A DNA stretch of 64,000 nucleotides. It comes from Clostridioides difficile CD160. Lineage in GTDB: Bacteria > Bacillota > Clostridia > Peptostreptococcales > Peptostreptococcaceae. This document shows, one piece after another, positions 18,234 to 27,306 of the stretch. The number at the start of each line of letters is the position of its first letter. The first letter of the stretch is position 1. Location: assembly GCF_000449425.2 (NCBI RefSeq), contig NZ_AVHW01000040.1:1-64000 (forward strand). The letters run 5' to 3'. The notes beneath the pieces are model-generated. The model searched no databases. It saw nothing but the letters and a program-made list of their open reading frames with translations, and was not told the DNA's origin. The position numbers and the translations under genes are program-made.

Positions 18234-18599
18234 ATGGAATTAATATACAGTACCCGAATAAATAAAATAGGAGACAATGCAAATGAATTTTTAGAACATA
18301 ATATGTTTGTAACTTTCAAGGATAATGCTCCTCAAGAATTAGAAAATTACTGTTATATACATTCTGAAAATAATTTAGTAAAAGAAATACTTACGAATGA
18401 TGTGTTATCAATAAATAATGTTGATTATAAAATTACTTCTGTTGGTGAGTTAGTAAATCAAAATCTTTCAGAATTAGGTCATATAACATTTAAGTTTACA
18501 GGTGAGAAAGAAGGAGCAATTGGAGGGACCTTATATCTTGAAGAAAAAGAAATAGCACCTATTGGCGTAGGTACTATACTAAAAATAATTAGAAAATAA
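18234..18599 (+). CDS. srlB: PTS sorbitol-specific EIIA
   Basis: 121-residue EIIA-Gut that passes phosphate from HPr to the EIIB protein; E. coli SrlB has 123 residues. The family block GHITFKFTGEKEGAIGGTLYLEEKEIAPIGVGTILKI is at about 81-118. The conserved phospho-histidine seems to be in EFLEHNMFVTFKDNAP near residue 22. ATG follows GAGAGAGG. It is part of the srl operon. Confidence 0.88.
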   Translation: MELIYSTRINKIGDNANEFLEHNMFVTFKDNAPQELENYCYIHSENNLVKEILTNDVLSINNVDYKITSVGELVNQNLSELGHITFKFTGEKEGAIGGTLYLEEKEIAPIGVGTILKIIRK

Positions 18600-18699
18600 A
18601 ATTTAAAACTAATCTAATCATATTATAAGTAAATTATAGATAAAAGTCAATTTAGCTAATCGGGTTAACTTTTAATGTGATATAAAAGGGGAAATTAAA

Positions 18700-19473
18700 A
18701 TGAGAAAAGTAGCTTTAGTAGTTGGAGGCGGAAGAAGTTTAGGAGAATTTTTATCTAAACATCTAGCTAAAGTAGGTTATAATGTTGCTATTGCAGATTT
18801 AAATGAAGATAATGCAAAAAAAGTAGCTGAAGAAATAGAAAAAGAATTTGATTGTAAATCCATAGGATATGGCTGTAATGCCACTGACGAAGAACAGGTT
18901 ATAAGTACTGTTAAAAAGATTGAAAATGATTTTGATAGGATTGATTTGTTGGTATACAATGCAGGAGTAGCTGTAAGTAAAAAAATAACCGACTTTGGAT
19001 ATAGAGATTTTAAATTTATTGTAGATGTAAATTTAAATGGGTACTTTCTATTTGCAAGGGAAGTATCTAAGGTCATGATATCAAAAGGTATTGAAGGTAG
19101 AATAATACAGATAAATTCAAAATCAGGTAGAGTAGGTAGTAAGCATAATTCAGGATATTCAGCAGGTAAATTTGCTGGAGTAGGTCTTACTCAAAGTTTA
19201 GCATTAGATTTGGCAGAACATAAGATAACTGTAAATGCATTGATGCTTGGAAATTTACTTGATTCTGATATGTTTGAAAGTTTAATTCCTCAATATGCAG
19301 TAAAATTGGGGATACCTGAATCAGAAGTTAAGCAAGTTTATATAGATAAAGTACCTCTAAAAAGAGGTTGTAGATTTATAGATGTTGCAAATATGCTTAC
19401 ATTTTATGCTTCTAAGGAAGCTGAATACTGTACAGGTCAATCTATAAATGTTACTGGTGGACAAGTTATGTAA
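18700..19473 (+). CDS. srlD: Sorbitol-6-phosphate 2-dehydrogenase
   Basis: 257-residue short-chain dehydrogenase that oxidises sorbitol-6-phosphate to fructose-6-phosphate with NAD+. The cofactor loop is VVGGGRSLGEFL (residues 7-18), a variant of TGxxxGIG. Then come NAGVAV at about 88 and the catalytic set S-x12-Y-x3-K seen as INSKSGRVGSKHNSGYSAGKFA. The C-terminal region matches E. coli SrlD in length. It closes the sorbitol operon: the PTS makes the substrate and this enzyme sends it into glycolysis. Confidence 0.9.
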   Translation: MRKVALVVGGGRSLGEFLSKHLAKVGYNVAIADLNEDNAKKVAEEIEKEFDCKSIGYGCNATDEEQVISTVKKIENDFDRIDLLVYNAGVAVSKKITDFGYRDFKFIVDVNLNGYFLFAREVSKVMISKGIEGRIIQINSKSGRVGSKHNSGYSAGKFAGVGLTQSLALDLAEHKITVNALMLGNLLDSDMFESLIPQYAVKLGIPESEVKQVYIDKVPLKRGCRFIDVANMLTFYASKEAEYCTGQSINVTGGQVM

Positions 19474-19481
19474 AGTCTTTA

Positions 19482-19531
19482 TAACCTTTCAATTTATGTA
19501 TCTCAAAGATATATTAATTGAGAGGTTATTT
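19482..19531 (+). terminator. Terminator of the sorbitol operon
   Basis: TAACCTTTCAATT pairs with AATTGAGAGGTTA, and an inner TATCT/AGATA stem closes the loop. It is followed by TTTTTAT. It ends the operon 8 bases after srlD. Confidence 0.8.
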
Positions 19532-19740
19532 TTATATTTAACAACTATAGTATGCAATCAAAATTATAAGATAGTAAGTTTTTAAAAGAGAATTTTACAA
19601 TAATATTATATTTATGAAGTATTTTTAAATTTAATTTGATAAAATGTATTTATGTTTCATATAAAAGTAGTTTTGAGTATATACAATTTAATAAATTATA
19701 GGAAATAGGATAGTTTTTAATAAGGAAAGAAGGATATTTT

Positions 19741-21828
19741 ATGGATATAGTAAAGAAATTAAGTCATGGATGTACACTAGATTGCCATGATTGTTGTAAA
19801 TTTAATGTTTATATTAAAGGAAATAACATAATAAAAATTGAAGGAGATAAAAACCATCCTTACACAAAAGGATTTATATGTAAAAAAGGACTGGCTCATT
19901 TAGATAGACTAAATCATAAAGAGAGGATAGAGACACCTATGCTTAAAGTTAATGGAGTATGGAAGGAAATTTCTTTTGATAAAGCTATAGAGATAATGTC
20001 AGAAAAGCTTATAGACTATAAAGAAAAGTACACATCAAAGTCTGTTATGCATTATGACCAATATGGAAGTGGGTCTGTACTAAAATACATAGGAGATATA
20101 TTTTTTAATTTTTATGGAGGAGTTAGTAGGCACAAGGGTGGTCCATGTTGGAGTGCAGGAATGCATGCTCAAAAGTATGATTTTGGAGAAGCTAAAAGTC
20201 ACGCTATAGAAGATATGTTAAATAGTAAAAGCATATTTGTATGGGGAAAAAATCCAGCATATACTACAATTCATACTATGCAAATAATTAAAAAGGCTAA
20301 AGATAAAGGAATACAGATAGTAGTAATTGACCCCATATATACAAAAACAGCTCAAATAGCAGATAAATACATAAAAGTAAATCCTGGAACAGATGGAGCT
20401 TTAGCTATAGCTATGGCAAAAGTTATAGTAGAAGATAAATTATACGATGAAGAATATATAAACTCATACGTTATTGGTTTTGAGGAGTACAAAAAATATT
20501 TACATTCATTGGAATTAAGCTTTTTAATTAATGAATGTGGAGTTAAAGAGAATGAGATAAGAGAGCTAGTTGATTTATATACAAACAAATATTCAACTAT
20601 AAACCTTGGGTATGGACTTCAGAAATATAAAAATGGAGGAAATACAATAAGAGCCATAGATGCTTTAGGAGCTATAACAGGTCAAATAGGTTTTAGTGGT
20701 GGAGGTATAAACTATGCAAATAAGGTTTATCCAAACATTATAAACTCTGACCCTTATAATAGCCAATCATATGGAGAAGATAGAGAATTTTATGTAAGTA
20801 ACATTAGTAAGTTTATAGAAGAATCTTTAAAAGATACATCTAAGGGGCTTGATGATACACAATATAAAGCAAATTGTATATCGAATGAATTAAATTACTC
20901 GTCAAGTAAATCAATAAAAGCTAATATTCCTATAAAGATGGCTGTTATAACTAAAAGTAATATGTTAAATCAATTGCCAGATTTAGTAGAATTAGAAAGA
21001 GTGTTTTCAAAGATTGAATTTAAAGTATGCTTTGACATGTTTATGACTGATACAGCTACGTTATGTGACTTGTTTATACCTTGTACAAATACACTAGAAA
21101 GTGAAGATATAATCTATAGTTCAATGACTAATCCATATATAACTTATAATGAAAGGGCAGTAAAGCCAAAACATAAGCTGATGGATGAATACTATTTCTT
21201 TATGGAGTTAGCTAAAAAGATGGAACTTAAAGAGTATCCATTTGTGAAAAAAAGAGAATATCTAGCGAAAGTGATTGAACCACTCAAACAATTCGATAAG
21301 AATATAGATATAGAAAAACTTAAAAACAATTACTTTACCATACATAGACCTGTTGCTTGGGAAGATAAGATGTTTGAAACTCCATCTGGAAAGTATGAGC
21401 TTTATTCAGAACGAATAAAAAGTTTGGGAATAAGCCCAATACCTGTGTATATGAGTCATAAATCTAAAAATATAAAAGAAAAAAATGAAAATACTTATTT
21501 TAGATTATTGACTAATCATCATGCAGATACTTTGTTTAGTCAACACTTTATGGACAAGACTTCTATATCGCAAGCATATATAAATAAAAGTATGGCTAAA
21601 CAATTAGGCATTAAGGATAGAGATATTGTGACTTTAAACTCAAAAAAAGCAAAAATAGATGTACAAATAAATATAGATGATGGAGTAGGTAATTATATAG
21701 TAAAAATGTATGTTGGTTGGTGGAAGAAACATGGGAATCCAAACAGTTTGACAGACTCTGGTATATCAGACTTTGGTGGTCAGGTAACATATAATGAAAG
21801 CATGGTAGAAATAATACGACAAAACTAG
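19741..21828 (+). CDS. Molybdopterin (Mo/W-bis-MGD) oxidoreductase, orphan
   Basis: 695-residue member of the DMSO-reductase superfamily. The N-terminal [4Fe-4S] motif is CTLDCHDCC...CKKG (residues about 11-60). The bis-MGD binding core follows, with FVWGKNPAYT, VVIDPIYTKTAQIAD and a C-terminal dinucleotide-binding domain (LLTNHHADTLFS...). GGPCWSAGMHAQKYDFGE is where the metal ligand of the family would sit, so the ligand may be the Cys or the Ser there. There is no Tat signal, so it is cytoplasmic. No Fe-S partner or membrane subunit is nearby, so electron donor and substrate are unknown. It lies directly upstream of the spoIIA operon with its own start region. Confidence 0.85.
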   Translation: MDIVKKLSHGCTLDCHDCCKFNVYIKGNNIIKIEGDKNHPYTKGFICKKGLAHLDRLNHKERIETPMLKVNGVWKEISFDKAIEIMSEKLIDYKEKYTSKSVMHYDQYGSGSVLKYIGDIFFNFYGGVSRHKGGPCWSAGMHAQKYDFGEAKSHAIEDMLNSKSIFVWGKNPAYTTIHTMQIIKKAKDKGIQIVVIDPIYTKTAQIADKYIKVNPGTDGALAIAMAKVIVEDKLYDEEYINSYVIGFEEYKKYLHSLELSFLINECGVKENEIRELVDLYTNKYSTINLGYGLQKYKNGGNTIRAIDALGAITGQIGFSGGGINYANKVYPNIINSDPYNSQSYGEDREFYVSNISKFIEESLKDTSKGLDDTQYKANCISNELNYSSSKSIKANIPIKMAVITKSNMLNQLPDLVELERVFSKIEFKVCFDMFMTDTATLCDLFIPCTNTLESEDIIYSSMTNPYITYNERAVKPKHKLMDEYYFFMELAKKMELKEYPFVKKREYLAKVIEPLKQFDKNIDIEKLKNNYFTIHRPVAWEDKMFETPSGKYELYSERIKSLGISPIPVYMSHKSKNIKEKNENTYFRLLTNHHADTLFSQHFMDKTSISQAYINKSMAKQLGIKDRDIVTLNSKKAKIDVQINIDDGVGNYIVKMYVGWWKKHGNPNSLTDSGISDFGGQVTYNESMVEIIRQN

Positions 21829-21840
21829 TTAAATTTCATT

Positions 21841-21869
21841 GAAGGAATAAAAATAGAATTATAGAATTG
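21841..21869 (+). promoter_or_regulatory. Sigma-H-type promoter of the spoIIA operon
   Basis: GAAGGAATA (21841-21849) fits the sigma-H -35 consensus RnAGGAwww fully. After 11 bases, ATAGAATTG (21861-21869) fits the -10 consensus RnnGAATww with one mismatch. It lies 46 bases upstream of the spoIIAA ATG. In B. subtilis the spoIIA operon is transcribed by sigma-H, so position and function agree. Confidence 0.75.
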
Positions 21870-21914
21870 ATTAAAAGTTACTATTTTTACAAAACTATTG
21901 AAGGAGGGATTTTG

Positions 21915-22250
21915 ATGGTAAATTATTCCTTAGAACATAAGAATCTATACATAGAATTTATGTGCTCAGAACTAGACCACCATGTAGCCAATGAAATAAG
22001 GGAAGAAATAGATAACTTATTAAGTGTAAATCAAGTTAGAAATGTTGTATTTAATTTTGAAAATATTAATTTTATGGATTCTTCAGGTATAGGTGTCATC
22101 ATAGGTAGATATAAAAAGATTTCTAATGAAGGGGGACGAGTTTCAGTAATTAATATAGGTTCACGAGTTAAGAAAATTTTTGATTTATCTGGGTTAAATA
22201 AAATTATTGGCATTTATGATACGTATGAAGAAGCTCTAAGTTCTTTGTAG
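21915..22250 (+). CDS. spoIIAA: Anti-anti-sigma factor SpoIIAA
   Basis: 111-residue STAS-domain protein. Its unphosphorylated form binds SpoIIAB and frees sigma-F in the forespore. The phosphorylation site is in FMDSSGIGVIIGRYK (S56 or S57). The frame is open upstream to 21867, but ATG 21915 has AAGGAGG eight bases before it and matches known N-termini. It is followed after 13 bp by spoIIAB and then sigF, the standard order. SpoIIE, the phosphatase that activates it, is not in this window. Confidence 0.96.
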   Translation: MVNYSLEHKNLYIEFMCSELDHHVANEIREEIDNLLSVNQVRNVVFNFENINFMDSSGIGVIIGRYKKISNEGGRVSVINIGSRVKKIFDLSGLNKIIGIYDTYEEALSSL

Positions 22251-22263
22251 GGAGGAGTATGTG

Positions 22264-22692
22264 ATGAATAATATTATGGAAGTTAAATTTTCGGCAATAT
22301 CTGAAAATGAAAGTTTAGCAAGAGTTATAGTAGCATCCTTTGCAGCTAAATTAGACCCAACAGTAGATGAATTAGTGGATATAAAAACTGCTGTCTCTGA
22401 GGCTGTTACAAATGCTATAATACATGGATATGAAGAAGATAGTTCTAAGTTTGTTTTTTTAAGATGTGAGATAGAAGGAAATATTATAAAAATTATAGTT
22501 GAAGATGAAGGGTATGGAATAGAAAATGTGGAGAAGGCAATGGAACCACTTTATACATCAAAACCAGAACTTGATAGATCAGGAATGGGATTCACAGTAA
22601 TGAAAAGCTTTATGGACGATGTAGAGGTAAGTTCTGTAAAAGATAATGGTACTAGAATTGAAATGACTAAAAAAATAAATGTGCCTAAATAA
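22264..22692 (+). CDS. spoIIAB: Anti-sigma-F factor and serine kinase SpoIIAB
   Basis: GHKL-type kinase of about 142 residues that holds sigma-F inactive and phosphorylates SpoIIAA. The N box reads KTAVSEAVTNAIIHGY, the G1 box VEDEGYGIEN and the G2 box DRSGMGFTVMKSFMD, all classical for SpoIIAB. GTG 22261 is also possible, but ATG 22264 lies 8 bases after GGAGG. It is the middle gene of the spoIIA operon. Confidence 0.96.
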   Translation: MNNIMEVKFSAISENESLARVIVASFAAKLDPTVDELVDIKTAVSEAVTNAIIHGYEEDSSKFVFLRCEIEGNIIKIIVEDEGYGIENVEKAMEPLYTSKPELDRSGMGFTVMKSFMDDVEVSSVKDNGTRIEMTKKINVPK

Positions 22693-22714
22693 AGTCCAAA
22701 AGTGAGGTTTTATT

Positions 22715-23479
22715 ATGGAAGTAACTGTTGCCAGAGAAGAAAAAAAACCTCTTCTTAGTCATGAGGAGACTCTAGAACTTATTGACAAAGTTCAAAATGG
22801 AGATGAAGAGGCAAAAGAAATATTAATATCAAGCAATTTAGGTCTAGTTAGGAGCGTTGTATCTAGATTTTTAAATATAGGATATGATAGAGAGGATTTA
22901 TTTCAGTTAGGTTCTATAGGCTTAATAAAATCAATATATAAATTTGACCCAAAATTTAATGTAAAATTCTCTACTTATGCGGTACCTATGATTTTAGGTG
23001 AAATAAAGAGGTACTTAAGAGATGATGGTATGATAAAAGTATCAAGGTCATTAAAGCAAATAGCTATAAAGGCTAAGATGGAAAGTGAATCATTGACCAA
23101 AAAGTTAGGTAGAGAACCGAGTATAGAAGAATTGTCTAAAGCAATTGATGTAGAAAAAGAAGATTTAGTAATGGCTATGGAAGCTAATTTCAACGTTGAA
23201 TATTTGCAAGGTGTTATTCATGAAGAGGAAGGTTCTCCAATATGTCTTATTGATAAAATAAGCATGAAAGGAGAAAGTGAGGAAGAAAAAGTAGTAGATA
23301 ACATACTGTTAAAAGACATACTTGGAAAACTAGATAAGAGAGAACGTCAAATAATAGTTCTCAGATATTTTGAAGATATGACTCAAAGTGAAATAGGAGA
23401 AATGCTCAATATATCACAGGTTCAAGTGTCTAGGATAGAGAAAAAGGTGTTGTCTAAATTAAAAGAATATATATCATGA
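22715..23479 (+). CDS. sigF: RNA polymerase sigma-F factor
   Basis: 254-residue sigma-70-family factor, first of the forespore-specific factors. Region 2 contains NLGLVRSVVSRFLNIGYDREDLFQLGSIGLIKSIYKFDP and KFSTYAVPMILGEIKRYLRDDGMIKVSRS. Region 4 contains LDKRERQIIVLRYFEDMTQSEIGEMLNISQVQVSRIEKKVL. Its position after spoIIAB distinguishes it from SigG, which is similar but usually sits next to SigE. It switches on early forespore genes, including, through SigG, the spoVA genes that follow here. Confidence 0.96.
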   Translation: MEVTVAREEKKPLLSHEETLELIDKVQNGDEEAKEILISSNLGLVRSVVSRFLNIGYDREDLFQLGSIGLIKSIYKFDPKFNVKFSTYAVPMILGEIKRYLRDDGMIKVSRSLKQIAIKAKMESESLTKKLGREPSIEELSKAIDVEKEDLVMAMEANFNVEYLQGVIHEEEGSPICLIDKISMKGESEEEKVVDNILLKDILGKLDKRERQIIVLRYFEDMTQSEIGEMLNISQVQVSRIEKKVLSKLKEYIS

Positions 23480-23610
23480 GAATATTTATGATATATAAAA
23501 CCATAAAATATAATAAGAATATTACTAAAATAAACTGTAATAGATTGTTATATTAAACTTTTAAACTATTATTAAAAGTTTCTAAATTACAATAAAAAAT
23601 ATTAAAAAAT

Positions 23611-23672
23611 AAGGTGTCTTTATGAAAGAAAATAAATTATTTTCTTTATTAGGCATCTTTTTTATTTTTTGA
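23611..23672 (+). terminator. Terminator after sigF
   Basis: AAGGTGTCTTTATGAAAGAAAATAA pairs imperfectly with TTATTTTCTTTATTAGGCATCTT, followed by TTTTTATTTTTT. It separates the spoIIA and spoVA transcripts. Confidence 0.85.
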
Positions 23673-23751
23673 TGAAACTTTAAGCTGTCAAAATAAATAA
23701 TAGGTTTATTTTTTTAAAATTAACAAATAATACTTTAGAGAGGTGTTTAGT

Positions 23752-24189
23752 ATGGATAAAAATTATAAAAAATATGTAGACCAAATAAGCCCAAAACCTA
23801 CATATTTAAAAAACTATACGCTTGCATTTATTGTAGGTGGAATTATTTGTATGATAGGGCAAGCAATAAATGATTTATACATGAAAGTTGGAGGTCTTGA
23901 TAAATTAGGTGCTAGTTCTGCAACATCAATAACACTAATATTTATAGGGGCATTTTTAACTGGGTTAGGAGTTTATGACCTAATAGGAAAAAGAGCTGGA
24001 GCTGGTTCTATAATTCCAATAACAGGTTTTGCAAACTCAATAGTATCTCCAGCAATGGAATATAAAAGAGAAGGTTATGTATTAGGTGTAGGTGCAAACT
24101 TATTTAAAATTGCAGGACCAGTTCTAGTTTATGGGATAGGTTCTTCTATTTTATGTGGGATTATTTATTATATCTTTAAGATGTTTTAG
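23752..24189 (+). CDS. spoVAC: Stage V sporulation protein SpoVAC
   Basis: 145-residue inner-membrane protein with about four helices, part of the channel that moves Ca-dipicolinate into the spore core and lets it out at germination; in some species it acts as a mechanosensitive channel. KNYTLAFIVGGIICMIGQ, IGKRAGAGSIIPITGFANSIVSPAMEYKREG and the final hydrophobic helix match the family. ATG 23752 follows GAGAGGTG; the upstream in-frame GTG lies within that site. It is expected to be expressed in the forespore under SigG. Confidence 0.94.
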   Translation: MDKNYKKYVDQISPKPTYLKNYTLAFIVGGIICMIGQAINDLYMKVGGLDKLGASSATSITLIFIGAFLTGLGVYDLIGKRAGAGSIIPITGFANSIVSPAMEYKREGYVLGVGANLFKIAGPVLVYGIGSSILCGIIYYIFKMF

Positions 24190-24344
24190 ATGGTTTTTAT
24201 TTAATTTAAACTCTATTAATTGCAAAATAGCTATGAAAGTTGAAAATTAACTATGAAGCTTGTTAGTTAGAAAATAGTTATGAAGATTTCAATTGATATT
24301 AAAAAATTAAATATTAAAATGCAAAATTAAAAAGGTGTGAAAAT

Positions 24345-25358
24345 ATGAAAAATAAAAGAATTGGAAAAAGAACAGTAAAATTAGAAAATAAACCAACAAT
24401 AATATCAACTGGAACTATAGTAGGCTCTAAAGAAGGTGAAGGACCGCTAAAGGACTATTTTGATATGATTATGACTGATGATTTATATGGTGAAAAAACT
24501 TGGGAATTAGCTGAAAGTAAGATGGTAGAGACTGCATCTCAGAAAGCTATACAAAAGGCAGGGAAAAAACTAACGGATGTAAATTATATGTTAGGTGGAG
24601 ATTTAATAAATCAAATAGTCCCAGCATCATTCGCAGCAAGGGAATTAGCAATTCCATTTTTAGGTATATATGGAGCTTGTTCTACAATGGCAGAAGGTCT
24701 TTGTATAGGTTCTATGCTCATAGATGGCGGTTTTGCAGATTTAGTACTATCAGGTACATCAAGTCATTATTGTACAGCAGAAAGACAGTTTAGATTTCCT
24801 CTAGAGCTTGGAAATCAAAAGCCAATGACAGCTCAATGGACAGTTACAGGAGCAGGAAGTGTATTATTAGCTCCTAATGGAGATGGTCCTAAGGTAAAAT
24901 ACGTTACAGTTGGTAAAGTAATAGATGAAGGTATTGATGATGGTAATAATATGGGACCAGCTATGGCTCCAGCAGCAATAGATACAATATATTCTTATTT
25001 TGAAGATACTAATGATGACCCAAATAGCTTTGATATAATTGCAACTGGGGATTTAGGTACTCTTGGAAAACAGATAACAGAAGACTTTTTGAAAGAAAAA
25101 GGTGTAGATATATCAAAATGTTACACTGACTGTGGTATAGAAATGTTTAATCTTAAAGAACAAGATGTCCATTGTGGTGGAAGTGGATGTGGATGTTCAG
25201 CTACAGTATTTGCAGGATATATATATGAGAAGTTGAGAAAAAAAGAATTTAATAAAGTAATGCTTGTATCAACAGGAGCATTACTATCACCAACAAGTAC
25301 ACTACAAAAGCAGACAATACCATGTGTTGCACATGCAGTAGTAATAGTAAATGAGTAG
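24345..25358 (+). CDS. spoVAD: Stage V sporulation protein SpoVAD
   Basis: 337-residue thiolase-fold protein that binds dipicolinic acid and is needed for its uptake. GKRTVKLENKPTIISTGTIVG at the start, GIYGACSTMAEGL with the former active-site cysteine, and the Gly/Cys-rich HCGGSGCGCSATVFAGYI near the end are characteristic. It lies 155 bp after spoVAC; that gap holds three copies of a TATGAA motif but no terminator. Confidence 0.95.
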   Translation: MKNKRIGKRTVKLENKPTIISTGTIVGSKEGEGPLKDYFDMIMTDDLYGEKTWELAESKMVETASQKAIQKAGKKLTDVNYMLGGDLINQIVPASFAARELAIPFLGIYGACSTMAEGLCIGSMLIDGGFADLVLSGTSSHYCTAERQFRFPLELGNQKPMTAQWTVTGAGSVLLAPNGDGPKVKYVTVGKVIDEGIDDGNNMGPAMAPAAIDTIYSYFEDTNDDPNSFDIIATGDLGTLGKQITEDFLKEKGVDISKCYTDCGIEMFNLKEQDVHCGGSGCGCSATVFAGYIYEKLRKKEFNKVMLVSTGALLSPTSTLQKQTIPCVAHAVVIVNE

Positions 25359-25370
25359 GAAGTGATATAT

Positions 25371-25733
25371 ATGTTAATGGACTATGTAAGAGTATTTATT
25401 GTAGGTGGAATTATATGTTTAATAGCCCAAGTAATGATGGATTATTTTAAAATGCAAACTCCATATGTTATGGTAACATATGTAACAACTGGTGTAGTTT
25501 TAACTTTTCTAGGTCTTTACGAACCATTGGTTAAGTTTGCAGCAGCAGGTGCAACAGTTCCTATAATAGGATTTGGATATTCACTTGCTACAGGGGTAAT
25601 AAAATCAATTCAAAGTGATGGTTTTTTAGGTATCTTTTTAGGTGGTACAACTGCTACAGCTGGTGGAATAGCAGCTGCTATATTCTTTGGATATCTTATG
25701 TCAGTAGTGTTTACACCAAAAGCGAAACCATAA
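25371..25733 (+). CDS. spoVAE: Stage V sporulation protein SpoVAE
   Basis: 120-residue membrane protein similar to SpoVAC (same VGGIICLIAQ and VPIIGFG blocks), third member of the dipicolinate channel. An in-frame GTG at 25362 overlaps the ribosome site TAGGAAGTGA, so ATG 25371 is preferred. It nearly abuts spoVAD. The operon here has only C, D and E, fewer genes than the seven-gene B. subtilis operon, as is usual in clostridia. Confidence 0.92.
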   Translation: MLMDYVRVFIVGGIICLIAQVMMDYFKMQTPYVMVTYVTTGVVLTFLGLYEPLVKFAAAGATVPIIGFGYSLATGVIKSIQSDGFLGIFLGGTTATAGGIAAAIFFGYLMSVVFTPKAKP

Positions 25734-25780
25734 ATATTACTTAAGAGAATAATAAATTTTAAAATAATAACTTTTTATAA

Positions 25781-25817
25781 AATAGGCAGATATCTTTTAG
25801 ATTCTGTCTATTTTTTA
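25781..25817 (+). terminator. Terminator of the spoVACDE operon
   Basis: AATAGGCAGA (25781-25790) pairs with TCTGTCTATT (25803-25812) with a G-U pair, followed by a T run. Confidence 0.8.
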
Positions 25818-25844
25818 TATAAAGAAGCGTTTACATAATTGAAG

Positions 25845-25874
25845 TTGACAATTATTTACAACATAGTGTAGTAT
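25845..25874 (+). promoter_or_regulatory. Promoter of the LacI-type regulator gene
   Basis: TTGACA (25845-25850), 18 bases, then TAGTAT (25869-25874), about 41 bases before the ATG. AGCGTTTACA just upstream resembles a LacI-family or Cre half-site. Confidence 0.55.
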
Positions 25875-25914
25875 TATATTATCAAAATAAAATGAAGTGA
25901 AGTAGGGGATAAAG

Positions 25915-26931
25915 ATGGTAACTATTAAAGATATTGCAAGGAATCTAGGTATCAGTTATTCAACCGTTTCTAGGTGCTTAAATAATAATCCTAATGTATC
26001 TGAAAAAACAAAAAAGAAGGTAGTAGAAGAGGCTAATAGACTAGGGTTCCATTTTAATGTAAATGCAAGAAATCTGGCCAAAAAAGAAACAGGCAGAATC
26101 GGGGTAATCTTTTCAAATAATTTTAATCACCAAGATACTAGAAAGTTTTTTAGTGATATAATGGACAGTTCTATAAATTCTATTGAGACTAATAAATACG
26201 ATTTTATAATACAACCTAATAATAACATTAGTGGTGACAGTAATGTATATAAAATGGTTAATGGACAAATGGTAGATGGATTAGTAATTGTGTCTCAATC
26301 AATAAAAAAAGAAGAGTATGAATTTTTAAAAGATAATAATTTTCCACATGTATTTATATATTTTAAACCATCTTTTGTAGGAGAAGTAGACAATTTCTTT
26401 TGGGATGATAATGTGTATGGTGGTTATATAGCTACTAAGCATTTAATTGACCATGGTCATAAAGATATAATAACAGTAACTTCAGATGATAAGAGCTCAA
26501 AAATGCATGAAGATAGAACCAAGGGATATTTGAATGCTATGGAAGAGGCAAATTTAAAGACTGAGGTTATTGAATCTAAAATGGATTTTGAGTCTCAAGT
26601 TGAGTTGTTAGAAAAACATATTGATAAAATAAAAAAAGCATCAGCCATATTTGTACAGCAAGATGTACCGGCAATTTCTATAATACAAGAATTAAAAACT
26701 ACTTATGGTATAAATGTACCAGAAGATATTTCTATAATAGGATATAATAATATTGAATTAATATCATATTTTAGGTCTCATTTATCAACGATAGATGACC
26801 CAAGAGAGCAAGTTATAAAAAATGGAGTAGACAGTTTAGTAAATATAATAAATAAAAAGGGAACAGAACATATTCCAAGAAAACTATATCCAAGGTTAAT
26901 AATACGAAATAGTGTTAAAAGAATAAAGTAG
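25915..26931 (+). CDS. LacI-family transcriptional regulator
   Basis: 338-residue repressor. The N-terminal HTH and hinge (VTIKDIARNLGISYSTVSRCLNNNPNVSEKTKKKVVEEANRLGF) are textbook. The rest is a periplasmic-binding-protein-like effector domain with IGYNNIELISYFRSHLSTIDDPREQ near the C-terminus. It lies 375 bp upstream of, and in the same direction as, the DUF3100/M20/DUF1177 operon, which is the likely target. The effector is unknown. SpoVA genes upstream are separated by a terminator. Confidence 0.9.
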   Translation: MVTIKDIARNLGISYSTVSRCLNNNPNVSEKTKKKVVEEANRLGFHFNVNARNLAKKETGRIGVIFSNNFNHQDTRKFFSDIMDSSINSIETNKYDFIIQPNNNISGDSNVYKMVNGQMVDGLVIVSQSIKKEEYEFLKDNNFPHVFIYFKPSFVGEVDNFFWDDNVYGGYIATKHLIDHGHKDIITVTSDDKSSKMHEDRTKGYLNAMEEANLKTEVIESKMDFESQVELLEKHIDKIKKASAIFVQQDVPAISIIQELKTTYGINVPEDISIIGYNNIELISYFRSHLSTIDDPREQVIKNGVDSLVNIINKKGTEHIPRKLYPRLIIRNSVKRIK

Positions 26932-27306
26932 TAAGTTTTTAAGTATAATAAATGTATTAGAAGTATTATACTTTGTATAAATTAATCTAAAAAATAATAT
27001 GAATTGAGATTAAGAGGAGTAAGTGTATATAAGTACATTGTACTCCTTTATTTATTTAGGTAATTTTTATAAAATCAGTAAATAATTTTGTCAGCTTAGG
27101 TAATAATTTACTATCTATATAATGTAATCTAATAAATTATTTGTGTTTTATATCATGAATTTGTAATGTCTTATTTTGATTCATAACTAAAAGTATATAA
27201 AAATGATGAATAATATATATTATACATTATCAATGATAGGTTATATAATAAAATCACTAACAATTATATTATAAGAAAATTATAAAAATTACAAGGAGGT
27301 ATAGAA
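26932..27306 (+). other. Intergenic region with two hairpins before the DUF3100 operon
   Basis: AAGTATAATA (26941-26950) pairs with TATTATACTT (26964-26973). A second stem (27012-27049) pairs AAGAGGAGTA with TACTCCTTT around an inner TGTA/TACA, followed by ATTTATTTA, and probably ends the regulator transcript. The remaining 250 bases are AT-rich. Several TATAAT-like stretches occur before the ribosome site AAGGAGG at about 27293, and none is decisive. Confidence 0.5.
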
